NCBI GenBank assembly: GCA_002731275.1
Contig: PCBK01000166.1
Coordinates: 1 to 48,970, forward strand
DNA: 48,970 nt
Direction of reading: 5' to 3'
Source of the DNA: Deltaproteobacteria bacterium
GTDB lineage: Bacteria; Myxococcota_C; UBA6777
Numbering within the stretch: position 1 is the stretch's first letter; every line of letters begins with the position of its first letter. A model generated the notes under the pieces. The model was not told the origin of the DNA and searched no databases. It saw only the letters and a list, made by a program, of their open reading frames with translations. The position numbers were made by a program, and so were the translations under genes. This document shows, one piece after another, positions 35,901 to 43,031 of this stretch.

Positions 35901-36008
35901 GAATCCATCGATACAAACGCGATCCAGGCTGCACTCGAAACACTTCAACAGGATCTCGACACTTCACTGGGCCAACAACCCCATACCACCTTCCACTACA
36001 CGTTTTAA
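32973..36008 (+). CDS. Four-domain predicted RNA-repair protein (MJ1316-EEP-2H-PAP fusion)
   Basis: 1011 residues from the ATG at 32973 (AAAGGA seven bases upstream). Four domains: residues 8-78 are an MJ1316/DUF504 RNA-end-recognition domain (IIWDERLHTHEYSIEYEERF, IPWHRIWRIKQGG, VWDR). 150-402 are an endonuclease/exonuclease/phosphatase (EEP) domain with N157, E191 (LQEV), D303/N305 (GDFN) and D393/H394 (SDHYG). 420-580 are a 2H (LigT-like) phosphoesterase with H451-x-T453 and H538-x-S540. 600-1011 are a nucleotidyltransferase with GS(655-656), D667-x-D669 and D721, plus AWGGIGGIAWAILAVAA, which matches the central region of eukaryotic-type poly(A) polymerases. All catalytic residues appear intact. 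Known chemistry: 2H domains open 2',3'-cyclic phosphates, EEP enzymes remove 3' nucleotides or phosphates, and nucleotidyltransferases re-add nucleotides. Inference: repairs RNA cut by ribotoxins. Similar domain combinations have been predicted in RNA-repair systems. Cytoplasmic. It lies between PG-binding paralogs 1 and 2. Confidence 0.88.
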   Translation: MSKKTHTKLRTSREVIYQIIWDERLHTHEYSIEYEERFSGMREIPVVDFEPDGEIPWHRIWRIKQGGTIVWDRKARIDRIGQSQHNTPTHSTKSVTKPPKRRVSTKTKQHTPAHQAPFLPQPTYQFDPIHKQWQPLSSTESRTSIPAPSSLRIVSFNVLMDPEACYHTPTRQLHLFNTLKEAQADIIALQEVTPTFLQTLLTQEWVRGQYYCSDEPEGTQLTPYGQIILSRYPVAFERQESNSPKRILCGEWHTKEGAIEIAVVHLTSNRAKQPAKKRYLQLDHLLEELERHSDVKTRIILGDFNIMSEQSDPDSIERFMLEGYEDVWHTLHPKDSGETFDPTRNALAKQTSTTGQKARYDRIYVNSEAYHPHTCTRLGMAPIPHKEKLYLSDHYGLLCQIEASTETSTSFSEIPPTLKTAVALIPPESVWEPIQALRAQYDRRFTRWMPHITVFFQFVPEEHFDDIALALQQLLEETGPFEIMFKEFRSFQHAKQHTIWLHPEIHPPDRLKDFHAALLKIFPQCKERIAGREEWHPHLSIGQVSASKAPAVLRALQQSWQPIHCTIDTLSLIRREKDAPASVHTQLPLQPTPSGHSSKHQVVKLPQTLQEVLQQHTLYTTEDTSKQTLLAQTHACVASWNEQHTSTPLQAYSIGSTGLQVALPQSDVDVLLCCSKLTKPKEVFQAIGSALRGHTQELVERSVVDAQIPVYKAYFEGTTLDIQLAHLPQQWRETAPESWRTLDITALTPSQRLMVQSLMDQHTLRTYLDEQNARPLLYLLKAWARRHQLDKQAWGGIGGIAWAILAVAAHRACQLSPEMPLLQQVKKTFGWLAGDALKAGISLEGIPEETSSAIAIWTPTAPYVNSTRQVTHNTAKQLKRAFTSAHQIGEKESSEQNYWTALFTDLPTLQGDITVTLTLDTASALAQHNTIGALEKRALSWLNTLETTAHIECQSLHFTTHPMWSVQMTFINTHPSESIDTNAIQAALETLQQDLDTSLGQQPHTTFHYTF

Positions 36009-36235
36009 GACGCTCTCCAAGCTCTACATCCCCTGGAATACAAGAGTTATTACAACTTTGGCCCCATCCTTCAAAAAAATGTGAGAAAAATCCAAAAAAA
36101 CAGGAAACATTACAGGAGAGCTGCCGAAGCTAAATATGTCTGAAAGATGATGACCTCATCGTTGATGACTTCAGCACGATTACAACGAAAGAAAATATAT
36201 AGAGACATACCACTTACGTCACACAGGAGGCAGTT

Positions 36236-37531
36236 ATGCGCCACGTAGACAGCACCGCAGATAGCCAGAGAGCTCTCGAAGCACAAAGAAGACAGGCTGA
36301 AGAAGCTCGCCGTGCGGCTGCAGCAGAAGCTGCAAAGGCTGCAAAAGAGGGACAGAAACCTGCTGCGGATAACAACAAGCCTCTCGACACAAACAACTTC
36401 ATTAAAGACCAGGCACAACCTGATGTCACCACAGCAGGTCCCAAAGCAGGTCAACAGCTCGCCAACCGCATCCACCAAAATGCGATCCTCAAACAAGGCA
36501 ACAACGGCCCCGAAGTACAAGAACTTCAGCAGCTGCTCAACCGCTCCGGCGCCAACCCTCCTCTCGAAACGGATGGAAAATTTGGTCCCAAAACAGAGCA
36601 GGCCCTGCGTCAATTTCAACAAACCTCCGGCATCAAAGTTGACGGCAAGTTTGGACCACAGAGCCTCGGTTCACTCGCCAAGACAACAGGCAGCGCGCAC
36701 ACCTCGACAGTGCCCAGCCAACTCAGCCCAGCAGGTCAGAACAAAATGACCCAGGCGCTCGGCAACCCAGCAGCCGCACCAACAAACCCAAGCGCACCAG
36801 CCGCAGATCCCAGCCAACCCGGCAGTGTCGACGCGACAAATGGTCCTACCGCGACAGGTAGCGACTTCGCCCCCGAAGCAGGCCGTGCAAATGGGACCTT
36901 CGCTGGCTCCAAAGCTGAACGCGAGCAACAAGCTGAAGAGCTCCTAAAAGCCAACGGTCAATGGCCACCCAAAGAAGGCGAAACCTACGCCATCCAAATC
37001 GATCAAGACCCACCTCCAGGGAACGCCTCCAGCAACGATAAATCACGTTACGTTCGTGCCTACACAGGCCAAACAGCGGTCTTCAAAGCGGTCAACGGTA
37101 AATTGGTCGAACAACAAGGTCCCCTCCGTTCCGCCGCACACCCTGGTCAAAAGTCCTCCGGCCTCTCCCCCGACGTCACAGGTGATGGACGTGGTGACGT
37201 CGCCAACCTGCCCGCAGGTGTTTACAAATACGGTACACAAACCAACTACCGCGGTCGCTTCAACCCCACGAGCAACTTCCAAGGGTATCGCGACCAAAAC
37301 CAGGACGGCACGATCAGCGGCAGCGAAAAAGATCGCAAGCACACCATCTCAGCCATCCAGATCCACGCGGGGAGCAGCAGCAAACCTTCGAGTATCGGTT
37401 GCCAGACACTGCCTCCCTCCGACTACAACAAGTTCCGCTCAGCGGTCCGTAACTCCGCAAGTGGAAACAGCACCTTTACTTACTTGCTCGTCCGTCGTCC
37501 AAACGACCGACATGGTGCAAACCCCATCTAG
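36236..37531 (+). CDS. PG-binding / YkuD-like protein, paralog 2
   Basis: 431 residues. The ATG at 36236 has AGGAGG five bases upstream. Residues 8-45 form an Ala/Glu/Arg/Lys-rich helix, probably a coiled coil, which the other copies lack (QRALEAQRRQAEEARRAAAA). One PG-binding domain (about 85-150; QGNNGPEVQELQQLLNRSG, VDGKFGPQSLGSL). An Ala/Pro linker leads to the C-terminal domain (about 205-431), which is nearly identical in its core to paralogs 1 and 3: DQDPPPGNAS, YTGQTAVF, SSGLSPDVTGDGRGDV, NYRGRFNPT, an EF-hand-like DQNQDGTISGSE, and IHAGSSSKPSSIGCQTLPP with the presumed His/Cys pair. No signal peptide. The next copy starts 82 bp downstream, so 2 and 3 are probably co-transcribed. Confidence 0.8.
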   Translation: MRHVDSTADSQRALEAQRRQAEEARRAAAAEAAKAAKEGQKPAADNNKPLDTNNFIKDQAQPDVTTAGPKAGQQLANRIHQNAILKQGNNGPEVQELQQLLNRSGANPPLETDGKFGPKTEQALRQFQQTSGIKVDGKFGPQSLGSLAKTTGSAHTSTVPSQLSPAGQNKMTQALGNPAAAPTNPSAPAADPSQPGSVDATNGPTATGSDFAPEAGRANGTFAGSKAEREQQAEELLKANGQWPPKEGETYAIQIDQDPPPGNASSNDKSRYVRAYTGQTAVFKAVNGKLVEQQGPLRSAAHPGQKSSGLSPDVTGDGRGDVANLPAGVYKYGTQTNYRGRFNPTSNFQGYRDQNQDGTISGSEKDRKHTISAIQIHAGSSSKPSSIGCQTLPPSDYNKFRSAVRNSASGNSTFTYLLVRRPNDRHGANPI

Positions 37532-37612
37532 TACACGAAGACAAAATATCCACTCCATGCGCTTTCATGGTGTGGCAACAAATACAAACGAAAAAACATA
37601 AAGGACACGAAG

Positions 37613-38758
37613 ATGACAAATATCAAACGCGCAGATCGTACAAGAACAGTCACCCCACCCAAGCCAGAGACACCAAAGACACCGGAACGTCAGGACAACA
37701 CGAGAACAGCCGATCGTAGCACCTTCGAAGCAGCGCGTGCCACAGGCACCAACACAGACGCACCCACCATCGGCGCTGGCCTGAGAGATCGCGCAGAGAA
37801 TGGTAACAGCCTCCGCATGGGCGCTTCTGGACAAGATGTCCGCGAAATGCAACAGCTGCTCAACCGCGCAAACCCAGACAATCAGATCACTGTCGACGGC
37901 CAATATGGTCCTCAAACACAGCGCGCTGTCCGCTCCTTCCAGGAAGCCAATGGCCTGTCCACTGACGGTATCGCTGGACGCAACACACTCGGCGCGCTGC
38001 TCTCTACAGCAGGTGTCGCCCAAACGCCCCAAACGCCTCAACAACCTGGCGCTGTCGATGGAACGAACGGGACAACCGCAGTAGGTGGCGAGTTCGCTCC
38101 TGAAGCAGGTCGCGCCAATGGGACCTTCGCTGGTACACAAGCACAACGCGAACAACAAGCAGAAGAGTTGTTGAGAGCCAACGGACAATGGCCCCCAAGA
38201 GAAGGCGAAACTTACGCAATTCAAATCGACCAGGACCCACCACCAGCGAGCGCTTCTGGTAACGATCGCTCCCGCTACCTGCGCTCCTACACAGGACAAA
38301 CAGCGGTCTTTCGTGCTGAAAATGGCCGCCTCGTCGAACAACAAGCGCCCCTTCGTTCAGCCGCACACCCCGGCCAAATGTCCTCCGGCCTCTCCCCCGA
38401 CGTGACTGGAGACGGACGTGGCGATGTCGCACACCTTCCTTCAGGTGTCTACGAATACGGCACACAAACCAACTATCGCGGACGTTTCAACCCCACAGGT
38501 GATTTCCAAGGATATCGCGACCAAAACCAGGACGGTACGATCAGCGGCAGCGAAAAAGACCGAAGACACCGCATCACAGCGATCCAGATCCACGCAGGGA
38601 GCAGCAGCCGCCCCTCCAGCATCGGTTGCCAAACCATGCCCCCCTCCGATTACAACCAATTCAGCTCAGCGGTTCGTAACTCCGCAAGTGGAAACAGCAC
38701 CTTCACTTACTTGCTCGTCCGTCGCCCCAACGAAGCACACGGCGCAAACCCCATCTAA
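37613..38758 (+). CDS. PG-binding / YkuD-like protein, paralog 3
   Basis: 381 residues. The ATG at 37613 has AAGGA seven bases upstream. The N-terminus begins MTNIKRADRTR and is basic, Thr/Pro-rich. One PG-binding domain (about 62-127; MGASGQDVREMQQLLNRA, VDGQYGPQTQRAVRSFQ, GIAGRNTLGALL) resembles the second PG-binding domain of paralog 1. The C-terminal domain (about 155-381) shares the family core, including the EF-hand-like DQNQDGTISGSE and IHAGSSSRPSSIGCQTMPP. No signal peptide. It sits directly after paralog 2 and ends in a possible bidirectional hairpin shared with the convergent gene. Confidence 0.8.
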   Translation: MTNIKRADRTRTVTPPKPETPKTPERQDNTRTADRSTFEAARATGTNTDAPTIGAGLRDRAENGNSLRMGASGQDVREMQQLLNRANPDNQITVDGQYGPQTQRAVRSFQEANGLSTDGIAGRNTLGALLSTAGVAQTPQTPQQPGAVDGTNGTTAVGGEFAPEAGRANGTFAGTQAQREQQAEELLRANGQWPPREGETYAIQIDQDPPPASASGNDRSRYLRSYTGQTAVFRAENGRLVEQQAPLRSAAHPGQMSSGLSPDVTGDGRGDVAHLPSGVYEYGTQTNYRGRFNPTGDFQGYRDQNQDGTISGSEKDRRHRITAIQIHAGSSSRPSSIGCQTMPPSDYNQFSSAVRNSASGNSTFTYLLVRRPNEAHGANPI

Positions 38759-38784
38759 TCCGCTCTTATCCCCCACTCTCTTCC

Positions 38785-38822
38785 TATCATCTCCCCAATC
38801 TATCTAGCCGGGGGGATGATAT
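38785..38822. terminator. Possible bidirectional stem-loop between convergent genes
   Basis: TATCATC-T-CCCC (38785-38796) pairs with GGGGGATGATA (38811-38821), leaving one bulged base and a loop that includes the stop of the minus-strand gene. There is no clear T-tract, so the terminator call is tentative. Confidence 0.3.
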
Positions 38823-39655
38823 GTCAGCTCGATCGCGAGCTGCGCCTTCTCCTGCCACTCTTCGTGCTCAATCTCCCCTACATCTAGACAATCGTGGGCT
38901 GTTTTCGGAAGCTCCGTGAGTGGTATCACAGGAATGATCCCTTCGCGCTCTCCGTCCCGCACCCATCGCCACAAAGGTGCCCCTTGCATGATATGATACC
39001 CCCACGATTCAAACCACAACAGACGATCGAGAAGCTGTGCAGGGGACATCGGACACTCTTCGTAAAAATCGGCGAGTTGTTGGAGGGCTTCGAGATTGGC
39101 CTCGACCTGTGAAGTGAACCAGTCGAGCATTTGTAGAAAGACTTCAGGTCCAGCCTGTGCGGTAGAGGCCGTTTTGGGACAGGGCACGATATCCAACGCG
39201 AACCAACAGGCTGCGTCATCCATCAATGGCACAACATCAGGACACAACATCGCCAGCACCTTGCTGATCCCAACGATGCCGTAATTGGGCGTCCACAACG
39301 TCTTGATCGCCTCTTCGACAGTGGCTCGCTCTTCTTGTGTCCGTGTACGCCACTGCGCCGTGTCTCCGCCGAGTATGTCGAGAAGGCGCTCCAAGGACGC
39401 AAGTGACGGGCCTTGTAACCATTGCTGAAATTGAGGGGAAGGCACCTTGTTGTTGACCATCCAGCTCCCAGAAGTCGCAGGTGGCAACAATGTCTGCAAA
39501 GAGACACCTGCGGCGTGAGCTTCTCGAAAAGCTCGAACGCTCCGATCAAAGATCGACGCGCCAGGTAATTGGCCACGGACGACGAGTTTATCCTCGCAAA
39601 ATCCACAATGCCATGTCGGATAGGACGTTCTCTTTAGGGTTAACGTCGTGCTCAT
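38804..39655 (-). CDS. Uncharacterised protein, faintly DUF6308-like
   Basis: 283 residues. The ATG at 39655 directly follows AGGAGGAGAG. A mixed alpha/beta, tryptophan-rich cytoplasmic protein with no signal peptide. The segment GISKVLAMLCPDVVPLMDDAA recalls the core of DUF6308 proteins (a helix ending in a Pro, then a conserved Asp), but the rest does not confirm that. The N-terminal 25 residues hold a lone CxxC (WHCGFCEDK), which could bind metal. The C-terminal part has HIMQGAPLWRWVRDGEREG. Function unknown. It shares its strand with the dehydrogenase gene 22 bp upstream and may be co-transcribed with it. Confidence 0.65.
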   Translation of the reverse strand: MSTTLTLKRTSYPTWHCGFCEDKLVVRGQLPGASIFDRSVRAFREAHAAGVSLQTLLPPATSGSWMVNNKVPSPQFQQWLQGPSLASLERLLDILGGDTAQWRTRTQEERATVEEAIKTLWTPNYGIVGISKVLAMLCPDVVPLMDDAACWFALDIVPCPKTASTAQAGPEVFLQMLDWFTSQVEANLEALQQLADFYEECPMSPAQLLDRLLWFESWGYHIMQGAPLWRWVRDGEREGIIPVIPLTELPKTAHDCLDVGEIEHEEWQEKAQLAIELTYHPPG

Positions 39656-39676
39656 CTCTCCTCCTCATCCAAAGCG

Positions 39677-40621
39677 CTACACACCGAGGTCGATCATCAC
39701 CTTGCCACGTGCTCTTTTGGTCTCGATATATCTGTGGGCTTCCTGACACTCTTCGAGAGAAAAGGTCCGGTCGATCACAGGCTTCAACTTCCCTTCCAAC
39801 ACCCACTCTCTCAACTGCAGCAGATCCCGGACGTTGCTCTTCACAACAACGAGGCGAGGTGACGGGAATCCCAAGCGAGCGATCCCTTCCTGAAAGAGAG
39901 TCCTCATCGAAGGAACTGTCGTCACATAACGAGAGGCGCTGGGGATCAAGCGCTGGACGTCTTTGTATGTCCTGTTGCCAAACACGTCGAAGAACGCGTG
40001 AAATGTCTGCCCAAGTGTCAAAATGTCGGTCTTCTTGTAATTGATGACCTCGTGTGCGCCGAGCTCCAAGACGTGCTTTTCGTTGCGATCACTGCAGATC
40101 GCGGTTACATGTGCGCCCATCAATCTCGCGATCTGGATCGCGACTGTCCCGACACCACCAGAAGCACCGTTAATACAGATCCGCTCACCTTCGCATAACT
40201 TGATACCATCGCGAAGTGCTTGCAGCGCCGTCAAACTCACAAGTGGAAGCGCCGCCGCCTCTTTCCACCCGAGTGATGCAGGTTTATGTACGAGCTCATC
40301 CGCCGAGACGGAGACAAACTCAGCACACGCACCACCAAACCAACCATTGCGCATCCCAAAGACGTGCTCACCTGCCCGAAAGTGTGTCACGCCCTTCGCG
40401 ACCCCAACGATCTCTCCTGCGACATCGTAACCTGATATCAACGGAAAAGAGGACTTTGTGAAGCGGGCAAATTTGCCCTTGCGCACCAGAATATCTTTGG
40501 GGTTCAGCGACGCTGCGTGTACTTTGATCAGCACCTCCCCCGCCGCAGTCTCAGGCGCAGGAAGATCCGCGAGCTTCAAAACATCAGCAGAACCGTAAGC
40601 ATTGTAGATGACGGCTTTCAA
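39677..40621 (-). CDS. Zinc-independent NAD(P)-dependent alcohol dehydrogenase / quinone oxidoreductase family
   Basis: 314 residues from the TTG at 40621 (MKAVIYNAYG), chosen because AGGAG lies seven bases upstream and the protein begins at the family's first strand; ATG-initiated longer forms add an unrelated head. The N-terminal GroES-like domain has AASLNPKDILVRKGKF and SGYDVAGEIVG; the Rossmann domain has INGASGGVGTVAIQIARL and GAHEVINYKKTD. The zinc-binding Cys cluster of classical alcohol dehydrogenases is absent, as in quinone oxidoreductases. It reduces quinones, enones or similar small carbonyls with NADPH. Cytoplasmic. It is divergent from the FKBP gene across a 144-bp region. Confidence 0.9.
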   Translation of the reverse strand: MKAVIYNAYGSADVLKLADLPAPETAAGEVLIKVHAASLNPKDILVRKGKFARFTKSSFPLISGYDVAGEIVGVAKGVTHFRAGEHVFGMRNGWFGGACAEFVSVSADELVHKPASLGWKEAAALPLVSLTALQALRDGIKLCEGERICINGASGGVGTVAIQIARLMGAHVTAICSDRNEKHVLELGAHEVINYKKTDILTLGQTFHAFFDVFGNRTYKDVQRLIPSASRYVTTVPSMRTLFQEGIARLGFPSPRLVVVKSNVRDLLQLREWVLEGKLKPVIDRTFSLEECQEAHRYIETKRARGKVMIDLGV

Positions 40622-40765
40622 TCGAACACTCCTATCCACTTTGGTTATCCAGAGAAAGTTTGAAGGGGTGTTGTACCGCAAAGAGTGGATGAGTACAATG
40701 CGTCCTCCATTTGAAGCGCAGAGATATATACTCACACCATACACATTATTTGAGAGAGGAAATCC

Positions 40766-41311
40766 ATGAACGAATCACTGCAAAGACTCATCATCATCAT
40801 CGCGATCATCGCAGCGGCAGCGTTTGGCTTGCGCTACTGGGGACAAACCCCCACATCGTCCAACAACGCCCCCTCCAGCAACACCTCCACAAACAGCGGT
40901 GGAGATAAGTATTCGGCCAAAGTCAGCGGAAAAGTCCAGGTCCAGACAACCCCCACAGGCCTTCAATATGTCGTCCACCAAAAAGGTATGGGCCCCAAAC
41001 CCACACGAGGACAGGCCGTCACAGTCCATTACACTGGCTGGTTATGGAAGGGAACGCAACCAAACGGTATGCCCATCAAAGGCAAAAAGTTCGACTCCTC
41101 CAGAGATCGCGGCAAAAAAGGTTTGTCCTTTCCCATCGGTGTCGGTCGGGTGATCAGAGGATGGGATGAAGGTGTCATGATGATGTCCAAAGGCGCACGT
41201 TACACGCTGATCATCCCAGCAAAACTCGGCTACGGCGCGAGAGGTGCAGGTCGCGACATCCCACCAAACGCCAAACTCGTCTTCGACGTCGAAGTCCTCA
41301 AGATCCAATAG
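40766..41311 (+). CDS. FKBP-type peptidyl-prolyl isomerase, membrane-anchored
   Basis: 181 residues. The ATG at 40766 has AGAGGA just upstream. An uncleaved membrane helix (residues 8-24, IIIIAIIAAAAFGL) is followed by a Ser/Thr/Asn-rich linker and an FKBP domain (about 65-181). Family motifs: TVHYTGWL, FDSSRDRG, FPIGVGRVIRGWDEG, KLGYGARG and IPPNAKLVFDVEVL. It catalyses cis-trans isomerisation of prolyl bonds, here on the periplasmic face where many of this genome's secreted proteins fold. The key aromatic pocket residues (Y, F, W, Y) appear present. Its stop is 12 bp from the convergent caspase gene. Confidence 0.93.
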   Translation: MNESLQRLIIIIAIIAAAAFGLRYWGQTPTSSNNAPSSNTSTNSGGDKYSAKVSGKVQVQTTPTGLQYVVHQKGMGPKPTRGQAVTVHYTGWLWKGTQPNGMPIKGKKFDSSRDRGKKGLSFPIGVGRVIRGWDEGVMMMSKGARYTLIIPAKLGYGARGAGRDIPPNAKLVFDVEVLKIQ

Positions 41312-41323
41312 CCACACACATAT

Positions 41324-43000
41324 TCACCAACGCCACCCTCCCCCCAGTGAGAAGGACGCCACACCACGCGCCACCCAATCCCCCCCAAGATCAAACAGCC
41401 TCACACCACCGTCGATATCCAGCCGCACAAACCACGTCGAAGTCAGGTGAAGCTGCCATTGGAGCATCCCACCCGCTTCATACATCATCGACAAGATCTG
41501 TTCATCCTTGTTGGGAGGTTGTTCGAGGGACTGTAAGAGAGGCGCAAAACGCAGCCGCGGCCCCAAAGACAACTCCCCCCAGCGGCCATGCCAAAGACGC
41601 CATCCCAACGAGACATCCACAGGTAAAATGTGCGCAGTGTACCCAAACGTCGACGACAACTGTGACGTCCCGTACTGATACGCGAGACGTATCCCCACAT
41701 GCATCGCGTCCCATCCTATCGACTCAAGAGGAAAACGGAAGGTCAACCCCACCCCCTGTGTCAACATACCTTGCGATAATTGCCCGACACCAAGCCTGTA
41801 ATGGACACCAAAAGAGAAGCCCTCTTGCTGCCCCTCGAAAGGCACCCATAGACCGGCCTCAGACGAAGACGTCGTCCCTCTGATGGTGCCCTTCTTCCAG
41901 TATGCAACACGACGCCCGATCATACGTAAACGCAGCTTTTGACCGCGTCTTAACGAGATCTTGGAGGAGAAGATCCCCCCCTTTCGTCTCCATTGTAAAA
42001 CATAACGCCCCGGTGACAAGGCGATCACACCAGCGCGGCCTTTACTCTTATTCAGCTCCGCGAGGAGTACACTCTTCGCTCGATCCCACACAAAGAAGTC
42101 CCCTGCGACACCTGCGCGCAACAACAACCATGAGCGTGGGCGTGAGAGTGACGTCAGGACCAACCGACCATACCCGGACAAGCTCTTGCGAAAGTGCGCT
42201 CGCTGTGGCCCATGGACCGACAAGATCGTCCGTTCAAGGGAGCGGAGATAGGCGTAGCGATAGATCTCTTCGAGTGTGACGTAGCCATCTCCATTGCGGT
42301 CTGCTGCGCCACGTAAGCCAGAGACGAGATAGTGGGTGAAGACACCGCCACGTAGCTCCGGGTCTTCGTGGGCGCTCTCCTTGGCACCTGTCGCTGAGAT
42401 CAGGACTTCTCCCTTGATCGTCGGTGAGATGTGGAGCATCGGGATCGGGAAGGTCTTGTTGCGATGACGCAAACCCTTCAGGGTCGTCAAGCGACCACTC
42501 TCACATGCGTCGATGATCGCCAACCGGACATCTGCGCCAGAAGCTCGCAAAAAAGAACGCAGTTCACGAAAAGAGAACGTCGAACGTCCGAGAAGTAGCT
42601 GGCCTTTTCGCGCATGTCCAGAGTAATACACGAGGAGCATGATGTTGTGTTGTGTGCCCCTCTTCTTGCGGATACGCTGGATACGTGTCTTGATCTTCTT
42701 CATGATCCGGCGCAACGCGATATCCGAGACACCTCTGGCCAGCCATATGTTGCGCTTTCTGGCACCTGACGCCTCAAGCAGCACATGCTTCATCTTACGA
42801 GCGTCAGATTCGGCAAATTGGAGCGCCTTGGTCCGCCGCCCCCCATCGTTGTTCCCGATCAACAAGGCGAGTGAAGTGGTCCGCACAGACGCAGCCGCCC
42901 ATACATCGCCTGCCCACAACAAGACGAACAGACACACAGACAACACAAAGAGGTGATTGTATCGACAACACCATGGTTTTCGAAGAGCGCCTTTTCTCAT
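41324..43000 (-). CDS. Secreted caspase-family protease with predicted beta-barrel tail
   Basis: 558 residues. The ATG at 43000 has AAGG seven bases upstream. Signal peptide about 1-36 (cleavage near VWAAAS). Caspase-like (peptidase C14) domain about 41-260: LALLIGNND first strand, catalytic H129 in YYSGHA and C166 in IIDACESGR. An EF-hand-like loop D234RNGDGYVTLEE245 follows, as in calcium-dependent metacaspases. A beta domain lies in the middle (PGRYVLQW). The last 180 residues alternate in the manner of an outer-membrane beta-barrel (GLTFRFPLESIGWD, VDVSLGWRLW, ELSLGPRLRF, ending SFSLGGGWRW with a C-terminal aromatic). So the protease would sit in the periplasm or on the surface, tethered to the outer membrane (inference). 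Last gene of the sigma/anti-sigma run, 31 bp after the anti-sigma gene. Confidence 0.82.
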   Translation of the reverse strand: MRKGALRKPWCCRYNHLFVLSVCLFVLLWAGDVWAAASVRTTSLALLIGNNDGGRRTKALQFAESDARKMKHVLLEASGARKRNIWLARGVSDIALRRIMKKIKTRIQRIRKKRGTQHNIMLLVYYSGHARKGQLLLGRSTFSFRELRSFLRASGADVRLAIIDACESGRLTTLKGLRHRNKTFPIPMLHISPTIKGEVLISATGAKESAHEDPELRGGVFTHYLVSGLRGAADRNGDGYVTLEEIYRYAYLRSLERTILSVHGPQRAHFRKSLSGYGRLVLTSLSRPRSWLLLRAGVAGDFFVWDRAKSVLLAELNKSKGRAGVIALSPGRYVLQWRRKGGIFSSKISLRRGQKLRLRMIGRRVAYWKKGTIRGTTSSSEAGLWVPFEGQQEGFSFGVHYRLGVGQLSQGMLTQGVGLTFRFPLESIGWDAMHVGIRLAYQYGTSQLSSTFGYTAHILPVDVSLGWRLWHGRWGELSLGPRLRFAPLLQSLEQPPNKDEQILSMMYEAGGMLQWQLHLTSTWFVRLDIDGGVRLFDLGGDWVARGVASFSLGGGWRW

Positions 43001-43031
43001 CCAACAACCTTACTTTACAAGACACACCATT

